Assembly: GCA_946629205.1 (NCBI GenBank)
Contig: CAMOXP010000074.1
Location: forward strand, 1 to 6,810
Direction of reading: 5' to 3'
From: an uncultured Bacillota bacterium
GTDB lineage: Bacteria; Bacillota; Clostridia; Peptostreptococcales; Anaerovoracaceae
DNA: 6,810 nucleotides
Of this stretch, positions 1 through 4,918 are shown piece after piece. The notes below the pieces were generated by a model, which saw only the letters and a list, made by a program, of their open reading frames with translations, did no database searches and was not told the DNA's origin. The first letter of the stretch is position 1, and every line of letters begins with the position of its first letter. The position numbers and the translations under genes were made by a program.

Positions 1-15
1 AAATATGCAATCAGT

Positions 16-34
16 TATAATGTCTTTGAGGTGA
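16..34 (+). promoter_or_regulatory. Partial promoter (-10) and ribosome binding site of the mntA-hepT operon
   Basis: A consensus -10 hexamer TATAAT lies at 16-21. Its -35 partner would fall just left of the window and cannot be checked. Transcription would start near base 28, giving a very short leader of about 13 bases with GAGGTGA (28-34) six bases before the ATG at 41. Five-base inverted arms AATCA (9-13) and TGATT (32-36) flank the -10 box. They could be an operator for the helix-turn-helix of the first gene, but arms this short may be chance. Confidence 0.5.
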
Positions 35-40
35 TTAGTA

Positions 41-523
41 ATGGAACAATCAATCAAGGAACTAAGAAAATCTGCCGGACTGACACAGGCAGACGTTTCC
101 GCATTAGTTGGTATTCCTCTGCGGACATATGTGAATTATGAGAATGATCCGGAGAAACAGGGAAGCATCAAATATCGATACATCGTCGAAAAACTTGAGC
201 AGCTTGCTTTTGTAGATGAAACGCACGGTATCCTCAAATACGATGATATTGTTTCAAAGTGCAGCCAGGTGTTCGATGAATACCCTGTTCATTTCTGTTA
301 TCTGTTTGGATCGTATGCGAAAGGGGTTGCAACGGAACAAAGCGATGTGGATCTGCTCATTTCTACTGATGCTTCCGGAATCAAATTTTATGGTCTTGCA
401 GAACGTCTGCGTGAAACACTGAAAAAGAATGTGGATCTTATCAATGCTGAGCAACTGAACGGCAACACTGAATTGCTAAATGAAGTATTAAAAGAAGGGA
501 TTAGGATTTATGTACAAGAATAA
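41..523 (+). CDS. mntA: MntA-type nucleotidyltransferase antitoxin with an N-terminal XRE helix-turn-helix
   Basis: This is the antitoxin half of a HepT/MntA (HEPN-MNT) toxin-antitoxin pair, 160 residues. Residues about 5-36 form a Cro/C1-type helix-turn-helix (LTQADVSALVGIPLRTYVNYE). Residues about 66-160 form a minimal nucleotidyltransferase domain. The GSX10DXD signature is exact: G90-S91, ten residues, then D102-V-D104, with a likely third metal-binding Asp at D132 (NVDLI). In studied members MntA transfers AMP to a tyrosine of the HEPN toxin and so inactivates it; that role is family knowledge. The stop lies 14 bases inside the next gene, so the two are translationally coupled. The fused helix-turn-helix suggests the protein also represses its own promoter (inference). 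It is complete, with all acidic residues kept, so it is probably active. The start is set by GAGGTGA six bases upstream. Confidence 0.88.
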   Translation: MEQSIKELRKSAGLTQADVSALVGIPLRTYVNYENDPEKQGSIKYRYIVEKLEQLAFVDETHGILKYDDIVSKCSQVFDEYPVHFCYLFGSYAKGVATEQSDVDLLISTDASGIKFYGLAERLRETLKKNVDLINAEQLNGNTELLNEVLKEGIRIYVQE

Positions 524-839
524 CGAATACTATCTTGAAAAGATGGAAGAGAACGTCGACTTCATTCTCGAACATATGAAAGGAGTCTCAAAGGAACAAC
601 TGGAAGAGGATCCGGTCTTGCAGGATTCCATGATGCTGAGGCTCGTACAAATCTCAGAAAACGCAAAAGACCTGACGGATGAGTTTCGTGAACAGAATGC
701 CGACATCCCATGGACGGACATCTACGGACTGCGCAATCGGATCGTCCATGATTACGGTCATGTGGATCTGGAAATCGTCTACGACACGCTTACAAAGGAC
801 ATCGCCGAAATCAAAAGATTCATTGGGAAAATGAGATAA
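510..839 (+). CDS. hepT: HepT-like HEPN-domain (DUF86) RNase toxin
   Basis: This 109-residue all-helical protein has the DUF86/HepT layout: LVQISENAKDLTDEF in the middle, then WTDIYGLRNRIVHDYGHVD. The active-site and modification motif RX4HXY is exact (R75, H80, Y82). In the family, R and H carry out metal-independent RNA cleavage, and Y is the residue that MntA AMPylates to silence the toxin. The gene starts inside the end of mntA (14-base overlap), the usual order for this module. AAGAAGGGATTAG just upstream, inside mntA, gives only a weak ribosome binding site, so translation probably depends on coupling; this would keep toxin production tied to antitoxin production. Length and motif are complete, with no frameshift. 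The target in this host (tRNA in studied systems) cannot be read from the sequence. Confidence 0.88.
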   Translation: MYKNNEYYLEKMEENVDFILEHMKGVSKEQLEEDPVLQDSMMLRLVQISENAKDLTDEFREQNADIPWTDIYGLRNRIVHDYGHVDLEIVYDTLTKDIAEIKRFIGKMR

Positions 840-1011
840 CAAAATCATAGGGGTTCGAACCCGAGCCGTGAACCGCCACGCGCTGAAGCGCTGCGGTTCT
901 GACAGGGGATCTACCAACGACTCGTGCCTCGTCGGGTTAGGTCTCCCAAGGGCTGGTGCGTTGTGAGAAAGGGCTCTGTAAAGAATGTCGGGGTGGCGGA
1001 TACTCCAAGGA
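840..1011. other. Non-coding stretch after hepT with two palindromes
   Basis: I see no supported gene here. Two structures stand out. GGGTTCGAACCC at 851-862 is a perfect 12-base palindrome resembling a tRNA T-arm. A hairpin lies at 870-899: the outer 7-bp stem is GAACCGC (870-876) with GCGGTTC (893-899), and the inner stem is CGCT-GA-AGCG (881-890). CGAC (918-921) and GTCG (931-934) form a further short pair. None has a T-run, so none is a good terminator for hepT. The structured segment begins about 12 bases after the hepT stop, so it may be the tail or insertion scar of the toxin-antitoxin module. Open frames across it overlap each other, lack ribosome binding sites and resemble no family I know. 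Confidence 0.4.
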
Positions 1012-1282
1012 TTTCAGAGCCTGGGTCCGAGAGATTCTGGATTACGCTGCATTTCTCTGACGTACGTCAGAGAGATCCTTCTAGAATCCGTTTCTCTCAG
1101 ACACAGAGTCCCGTCCTGTCAGAGAACCATAAGAATAAACGCTGTTTCTCAGACAAATGAGTGCTCTGGAGCAAGTTTATCATTGCATTTGTCTGAGAGC
1201 ATCTAGATTTTGCTTCATATCTCAGACGCGAGTCAGAGATATCTTCTCAAAGTTGGTTTCTCTCAGACAGGCAAGTCTGCGA
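1012..1282. repeat. Ordered array of alternating inverted 8-base repeats (TCTCWGAC) with 21-base linkers
   Basis: There are nine exact copies of TCTCWGAC (W = A or T). Forward copies start at 1054, 1095, 1147, 1220 and 1261; reverse copies (GTCWGAGA) start at 1066, 1118, 1191 and 1232. Orientation alternates without exception. A tenth copy at 1275 (GTCTGCGA) differs by one base. A degenerate pair precedes the array: TTTCAGAG at 1012 (two differences) and GTCCGAGA at 1025 (one difference). They pair as inverted repeats 1012-1032, 1054-1073, 1095-1125, 1147-1198, 1220-1239 and 1261-1282, with inner gaps of 5, 4, 15, 36, 4 and 6 bases. The linker between successive pairs is exactly 21 bases in all five cases. 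1054-1073 is a perfect 20-base palindrome. 1147-1198 has 13-bp arms around an inner hairpin (TGCTC-TG-GAGCA, 1162-1173). 1217-1242 has 11-bp arms with one A-A mismatch and a GCGA (GNRA-type) loop. Function is unknown: protein-binding array, structured RNA or REP/BIME-like element. Confidence 0.85.
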
Positions 1283-1387
1283 AAAGAAGCGGGTGTCCGA
1301 TGATCAGCTGTTCCAAGCGGAAGACAACTCAAGTTTCGTGGGTCACCTCAACATATTTTTTAGAACCAAGAATCAGGAGGTCAGCAA
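1283..1387. other. Non-coding leader between the repeat array and the short open frame
   Basis: The first ~50 bases show weak continued similarity to the array. GCTG at 1307-1310 matches GCTG at 1141-1144 with the same 166-base offset, and CAAGTTT recurs at 1330 after an 8-base shift. A six-T run lies at about 1356-1361 without a convincing stem before it. AGGAGGT at 1375-1381 is a perfect ribosome binding site for the ATG at 1388. I found no convincing -35/-10 pair. Confidence 0.35.
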
Positions 1388-1432
1388 ATGCCAGAGATTA
1401 AACTCAAGAACACATTATCTATCCGATGCTGA
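1388..1432 (+). pseudogene. 14-codon open frame with a perfect ribosome binding site; probable 5' stub of a lost gene
   Basis: ATG at 1388 opens a 14-residue frame, MPEIKLKNTLSIRC, ending at TGA 1430-1432. AGGAGGT (1375-1381) lies seven bases upstream, as good a translation start as any in the window, which is odd for so short a frame. MPEIKLKN resembles the first residues of many soluble proteins, including ABC-transporter ATPases, but eight residues do not identify a family. The likely reading is that the start of a real gene survived and the rest was removed by deletion or insertion near 1415-1432, because no coding sequence follows before the opposite-strand dehydrogenase ends at 1501. 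A genuine short or leader peptide cannot be excluded. Confidence 0.35.
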
Positions 1433-1500
1433 TTTCACATGCGCAAAAGATCATGCTTTGTGCCGGAAGTGATTATAGAGTGATTTACCATAGGAGCCTC

Positions 1501-2280
1501 CTACCAGGCGGTGTAACCGCCGTCAACCATGAGCGTGGTTCCGGTGACGAATCCGGCCTCATCGCTGACCAGATACAGGTACGCTTTGGCGACATCTTCT
1601 GCTGTTCCGATCCGGCCGATGGGATGCAGGGCTGTCATATCGCGGGTGTACTCTTCGTAAGTCATGCCGCGCTGCGCCGCGTCCAGTGCGTACATAGGAC
1701 TTTCGATATAGCCGGGAGCAACCGCGTTGACACGTATGTTGTAACCCTTCTGTCCGCATTCGATGGCGGCGCATTTCGTCATGGCAACAACGGCGGCCTT
1801 TGATGCGCAGTAGGGTGTAAACAACGGATCTCCGGTGACCCCGTCCACGGAGGATGTGGATACGATGGCACAGGATTCACCGTTCTCCTTCATTGCCCGG
1901 ATACCGAGCTGAATTCCGTAGAACACACCAGTCTGATTCGTGGCGATAGTTTGATCATAGTGTTCTAAAGGTGTGTCCTCAATCAGCTCCGCGAAGCTGA
2001 TCCCAGCATTGTTGATCAGAATATTGAGCTTGCCGCAAGTCTGTATCGCAAAGTCAATGGCCCGCTTCCAGCTTTCATAACTGGTCACATCCAAATGACA
2101 GAACCAGGCGCACAACTCGCCGCTCTTCTCATTGATTTCGTCTGCAACTTTATGCCCGGAGGCTTCATCTCTGCCGCAGATCACGACGCGGGCACCTTCC
2201 CGTGCGAACAGCCGAGCCGCTTCTGCTCCGATTCCCTTTGTGGCTCCGGTGATGAGAGCCACCTTATTCTGCAGTCTCAT
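1501..2280 (-). CDS. Short-chain dehydrogenase/reductase (SDR family, classical type)
   Basis: This is a 259-residue Rossmann-fold oxidoreductase of the usual classical SDR length. The cofactor motif TGATKGIG is at 11-18, D64-V65 follows a strand as expected, and NNAG is at 90-93. The catalytic residues are N115, S144, Y157 and K161 (YCASK). PG at 189-190 and the C-terminal VTGTTLMVDGG are typical of FabG-like and hydroxysteroid- or sugar-alcohol-type members. R37 after the second strand (ICGR) leans towards NADP(H) over NAD(H), by inference. The substrate cannot be assigned. I start at the ATG at 2280 because AAAGGAGAG (2288-2296) lies nine bases before it; the in-frame ATG seven codons earlier (2301) contains that site and has none of its own. 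It follows the DUF6506-like gene by 27 bases on the same strand, so it is probably the second gene of that operon. The active site is intact. Confidence 0.9.
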   Translation of the reverse strand: MRLQNKVALITGATKGIGAEAARLFAREGARVVICGRDEASGHKVADEINEKSGELCAWFCHLDVTSYESWKRAIDFAIQTCGKLNILINNAGISFAELIEDTPLEHYDQTIATNQTGVFYGIQLGIRAMKENGESCAIVSTSSVDGVTGDPLFTPYCASKAAVVAMTKCAAIECGQKGYNIRVNAVAPGYIESPMYALDAAQRGMTYEEYTRDMTALHPIGRIGTAEDVAKAYLYLVSDEAGFVTGTTLMVDGGYTAW

Positions 2281-2307
2281 CTCATAACTCTCCTTTGTCA
2301 TGTTGCA

Positions 2308-2862
2308 CTACAGCGTGATGCCGTTGCTCCCAACCGGAATCCTCGGATTGATCACTTCTACTGCGGCGATGATGGATTTGGTCATGTCCAGATCGAAACC
2401 GCTGCAGAGTTCGATTCCGTCCACTCCGGATTTTGCGAAGCGCTCCGCTTCCTGAACCGCCTGATCCAGATCCTTGATAAAGACCGTATGCGTATTCATC
2501 TCCGGCGCCTGCAGCTCCAGGTGAAACGGTTCCTCCACGCCGCCGAATATGATCTGCCCGTATTCGATGTACTGATCCAGAGCTTCCAGCTTACGCTGCT
2601 CTTCCGGAAGATATGCGGCAAAGTGGATCTCCGTGCCCTCCGGAGCGTCCTTCATCAGCTCCGCGATGTGTTCCTCATTGAAATCTCCGCAGAGATTGAT
2701 CAGACTGTAACCGTCCGCGATCAGCTCCTTCGCATATTTTAAGACCTGATCTACGCCGTTCAGACCCGCAACGAGACTCAGCCATTCACCGTCGAAAAAA
2801 CTGTCAGAATAACTGTCCGCGGACAGGTCCGGCACGTTTTCGAGAAATGCGTATTTGTTCAT
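2308..2862 (-). CDS. DUF6506-like protein with two tandem copies of the domain
   Basis: A 184-residue soluble protein of unknown function. The second half (about 103-184) fits what I recall of the small DUF6506 family: an aliphatic strand, then DLDQAVQEAERFAKSGVDGIELC, then CSGF and a closing PVG. The first half (about 28-100) repeats this pattern in diverged form: GVDQVLKYAKELIADGYSLINLC, then CGDF. The paired landmarks are VDQ37-39/LDQ132-134, NLCGDF56-61/ELCSGF151-156, and the acidic helix after each. This points to an internal duplication giving two alpha/beta half-domains. The start is the ATG at 2862, preceded by AGGAGG (2869-2874); an upstream in-frame ATG at 2952 would place 30 residues across the promoter and is rejected. 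There is no signal peptide or membrane segment. Operon partner: the SDR 27 bases downstream. The role is unknown; the pairing suggests a shared small-molecule pathway (inference). Confidence 0.65.
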   Translation of the reverse strand: MNKYAFLENVPDLSADSYSDSFFDGEWLSLVAGLNGVDQVLKYAKELIADGYSLINLCGDFNEEHIAELMKDAPEGTEIHFAAYLPEEQRKLEALDQYIEYGQIIFGGVEEPFHLELQAPEMNTHTVFIKDLDQAVQEAERFAKSGVDGIELCSGFDLDMTKSIIAAVEVINPRIPVGSNGITL

Positions 2863-2901
2863 AACGATCCTCCTGTAATGATTACGGAATTGTTTGACAT
2901 T

Positions 2902-2930
2902 ATTATAATACGGACAAAGGGGCAAAACAA
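2902..2930 (-). promoter_or_regulatory. Promoter of the DUF6506-SDR operon
   Basis: On the minus strand TTGTTT (2925-2930) is followed by a 17-base spacer and a consensus TATAAT (2902-2907). Transcription would begin near 2895, leaving a leader of about 33 bases with AGGAGG before the ATG at 2862. Spacing and -10 box are ideal; the -35 box matches four of six positions. Confidence 0.7.
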
Positions 2931-2953
2931 CGACCCATAAATTGCCGTCCACA

Positions 2954-2982
2954 TTCCCAACCAGACGAAGAAATGGTATGAT
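2954..2982 (+). promoter_or_regulatory. Extended -10 promoter of pgeF
   Basis: TGGTATGAT at 2974-2982 is an extended -10 element (TG-N-TATGAT). A weak -35-like TTCCCA (2954-2959) sits 17 bases upstream. Transcription would start near 2989, consistent with translation from the ATG at 3008 and inconsistent with the in-frame ATGs at 2942 and 2978. It is back to back with the opposite-strand promoter at 2902-2930. Confidence 0.5.
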
Positions 2983-3007
2983 AAAAGCAAGGGAAAAGAG
3001 GGCGGAA

Positions 3008-3880
3008 ATGAAGATACAGTATTCAGATCAAAAGAAAATATTCAACGTCCACACGGAGCAGATTCCCTATCTGTCAGTTGCAATGCTGGACGCGCTGGGC
3101 GTTCCCAATCTGTATTCCACCAGATTCAGATCCTTTGACAATCAGAGCGGTGAGGGAGAAACAGGTCTTCGGGTCGTTGTGATGAAACACGAAGAAGAAG
3201 CTGAAGCAGCGCCAGTGGTGTTCAAAAACAGAGACGCCCTTGCCAGGCAGCTGGGATCGTCCATCGAACACGAGTCCGTCACGGACCAGAAGCATACGAA
3301 TCATGTTTATGTGGTCACAGAGCAGGACCTCGGTCCTATTCTGCGCTCAGAGAAACCTTTACACAGAAGATGCATCGATGGTCTGGTTACGGATCTTCCG
3401 GATGTGCTTCTGACGGCCTTCGGCGGAGACTGTCCGCCGATCTATCTCGCAGATCCCAAGCGCGGGGCAATCGGCCTTGTGCACGCAGGTTGGAGAAGTA
3501 CGCTGGGAAAGATCCCCGCAAAAGCGATCGAACGCATGGCTGTGCAGTTTGGGAGCGATCCGCGCGACCTGTACGCTGCCATCGGACCAGGCATTTGCAC
3601 AGATTGCTACGAAATGGGTGATGAAGTGTACGAACAGTTTTCGGAGCAGTGGGGAAGCGCCGCCGCGGACGCTATCCTCCGCAGATATCCCGGCGGGAAA
3701 TACCATCTGGATCTGAGAGCAGCCAATCATATGACGCTTCTGGAAACGGGCATGAGTGAGGAACGCATTGCGGTATCCAACGTCTGCACCATGTGCAATG
3801 CGGATATATTCTACTCCTACCGGGCGCACCGGATGGAAAATGAACAGGTGGCGATGATCGTCAACCGGTTCGGTGCATAA
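3008..3880 (+). CDS. pgeF: Laccase-domain / peptidoglycan editing factor PgeF family protein (YlmD/YfiH)
   Basis: A 290-residue cytoplasmic protein of the polyphenol oxidase/laccase-domain family (Cu-oxidase_4). Family marks in order are QKHTNHVYVVTEQD (94-107, with H96), DGLVTD (124-129), GDCPP (C142 at 140-144), LVHAGWRSTLG (H159), IGPGICTDCYEMG (192-204) and SNVCTMCNADIFYSYR (C260, C263). The conserved His-Cys-His trio H96/C142/H159 forms the metal and catalytic site in solved relatives. Members are linked to removing wrongly built L-Ser muropeptide precursors (E. coli) and to purine nucleoside chemistry (relatives of human LACC1); which applies here is not visible. I start at the ATG at 3008 (MKIQYSDQ) because it matches the usual N-terminus, has GAGGGCGG just upstream and follows the predicted promoter. 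Single-gene unit, convergent with lysR; no hairpin terminator is seen in the 12 bases between their stops. Confidence 0.9.
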   Translation: MKIQYSDQKKIFNVHTEQIPYLSVAMLDALGVPNLYSTRFRSFDNQSGEGETGLRVVVMKHEEEAEAAPVVFKNRDALARQLGSSIEHESVTDQKHTNHVYVVTEQDLGPILRSEKPLHRRCIDGLVTDLPDVLLTAFGGDCPPIYLADPKRGAIGLVHAGWRSTLGKIPAKAIERMAVQFGSDPRDLYAAIGPGICTDCYEMGDEVYEQFSEQWGSAAADAILRRYPGGKYHLDLRAANHMTLLETGMSEERIAVSNVCTMCNADIFYSYRAHRMENEQVAMIVNRFGA

Positions 3881-3892
3881 CATTCATAGTGA

Positions 3893-4771
3893 TCAATACC
3901 CAAAGTCAAAGGTTTTACAGAATGCGACGAACGTCCTGACCAGCAATGTCGTTTCCTTGATCGGGGGTGTGGCCAGACCGATCGTGCGGTGCTGCTGCGG
4001 TTTAAGGGGAATCGCGGCAAGATCGAAAGCTGCAGTCGTCAGCATCATTTCCGGCATCAGGGCAATGCCCTCATCCTGTGAGACCATACCCATCACCGAA
4101 ATGTCATCATCCAATATGTACTTTGTTTTTGGGCGCATTTTCGCGCGCCTGAAGATCTGCTGCACATCGTGGTCGGAACCCTGGAACTGTGAGATCAAAG
4201 GATATCTCTTCAAATCCTGCAAAGGCAGGGACTTTCTTTTCGCCAACGCATGGTCCGGCGCCATGATCACCAGCATCGGGTCATCAAACAGCGGTGTGAA
4301 ATCCAGAGGATCGTTTTCGACGGAGCTCAGAAAGCCGCAATCGAGCCGGCCGTCCGAGATGCCGTTTTCGATATCGCGGTATGTCCCGTTGGTGAGTTCA
4401 ATCTTTACATCCGGAAAATTCTGCGTGAACCCTTGGATCAGTTTCGCCATCCACAACGCGGTGAAACTGGTGAAGCTGCCGACGCGAAGCGTCCCGGCGA
4501 CGCGGTTCGACAGCGCGTCCATAGCCTGATCCAACGAATGCTGTTTGTTGACCAGATCCTGCACAAGAGGCAGGAGCTTTTTGCCGTTCTCCGTCAGCGT
4601 CACGCCTGCTTTGCTCCGGTGGAACAGGGTGCAGCCTGCCTCCCGCTCCATGGCGGCGATGGCGTGGCTGACGCCGGACTGGGTGTAGCTCAGTGCATCC
4701 GCGGCCAGCGTGATATTACCAAGTTCTGCAACCTTCAGGAATATTTCATATCGAATCTGTGAGTTGTTCAT
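3893..4771 (-). CDS. LysR-type transcriptional regulator
   Basis: A 292-residue DNA-binding regulator of normal LysR-family length. The N-terminal winged helix-turn-helix (about 5-62) shows the signature FLKVAELGNITLAADAL, then TQSGVSHAIAAMEREAGCTLFHR. A linker helix (about 63-90) leads to a periplasmic-binding-protein-like effector domain from GTLRVGSFTSF (93-103) to the end. GGGAGG lies seven to twelve bases before the ATG at 4771. It is transcribed away from the YgjV-DUF554 genes, and an operator with LysR-box geometry lies in the shared gap; the classic arrangement makes those genes its likely targets (inference). The effector ligand is unknown. A cluster of HTH-proximal features is intact and no residues look truncated. 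Confidence 0.93.
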   Translation of the reverse strand: MNNSQIRYEIFLKVAELGNITLAADALSYTQSGVSHAIAAMEREAGCTLFHRSKAGVTLTENGKKLLPLVQDLVNKQHSLDQAMDALSNRVAGTLRVGSFTSFTALWMAKLIQGFTQNFPDVKIELTNGTYRDIENGISDGRLDCGFLSSVENDPLDFTPLFDDPMLVIMAPDHALAKRKSLPLQDLKRYPLISQFQGSDHDVQQIFRRAKMRPKTKYILDDDISVMGMVSQDEGIALMPEMMLTTAAFDLAAIPLKPQQHRTIGLATPPIKETTLLVRTFVAFCKTFDFGY

Positions 4772-4794
4772 AAGAACCTCCCTGCTTTTGCATT

Positions 4795-4830
4795 AAACAT
4801 TACAACCATACATTACAAACTGTAATGTTT
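4795..4830. promoter_or_regulatory. LysR-type operator with three half-sites
   Basis: The dyad ATTACA-AAC-TGTAAT (4812-4826) contains TTACA-N3-TGTAA, a perfect T-N11-A LysR box (T4813 to A4825). Its right arm TGTAATGTTT (4821-4830) is also an exact inverted match to AAACATTACA (4795-4804), so ATTACA occurs twice as a direct repeat and once inverted. The box centre (about 4819) is near -64 of the predicted rightward start of transcription, the usual anchoring position for LysR regulators. A minus-strand TTTAAT (4792-4797) next to the first half-site could be the lysR -10 box, which would allow autorepression; its -35 is poor. Confidence 0.75.
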
Positions 4831-4848
4831 ATCATTAATATCATGCGC

Positions 4849-4876
4849 TTTTCAAATGGTTCATCATCAGTATAAT
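4849..4876 (+). promoter_or_regulatory. Promoter of the ygjV-like/DUF554 operon
   Basis: A consensus TATAAT lies at 4871-4876, with TTTTCA (4849-4854, four of six matches to TTGACA) 16 bases upstream. Transcription would start near 4883, leaving a leader of about 36 bases. A weak -35 next to a LysR box suits an activated promoter. Confidence 0.65.
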
Positions 4877-4918
4877 CATAATTGAAAGATGAATCAACAA
4901 CAAATAAGGAGCAGAATC

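Noticed and set aside
847..875. Possible tRNA gene or 3' end of a tRNA (GGTTCGAACCC)
   Set aside because: Taking TTCGAAC (854-860) as the loop, only two base pairs of a T-stem form, no acceptor stem or anticodon arm is found on either strand, and no CCA falls at the right place.
1012..1282. CRISPR array
   Set aside because: Repeats are only 8 bases, alternate in orientation and have unequal inner gaps; no cas genes are present.
1012..1282. Type III toxin-antitoxin RNA repeats
   Set aside because: Those are direct repeats of near-constant length before a toxin gene. Here the repeats are inverted, the unit length varies (41-73 bases), and no toxin gene follows.
924..1401. Overlapping plus-strand open frames of 63-78 codons
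   Set aside because: They overlap in different frames, lack ribosome binding sites, run through the palindromic repeats and resemble no family I know.
1491..1521. Terminator of the dehydrogenase operon
   Set aside because: GGCGGT-GTA-ACCGCC (1507-1521) and TAGGAG-C-CTCCTA (1491-1503) are inverted repeats, but no U-run follows on the minus strand and the first lies within the coding sequence.
1426..1803. 125-codon plus-strand open frame
   Set aside because: It is mostly antisense to the well-supported dehydrogenase gene and has no family pattern.
2894..2909. Plus-strand TTGACA and TATAAT as a promoter
   Set aside because: The spacer is only four bases; the TATAAT region works instead as the minus-strand -10 box with a 17-base spacer.
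3287..3310. QKHTNH in place of the QxHG motif in PgeF as an active-site change
   Set aside because: As I recall, QTHTTNV-type versions are common in Clostridia homologues, and H96, C142 and H159 are all kept.
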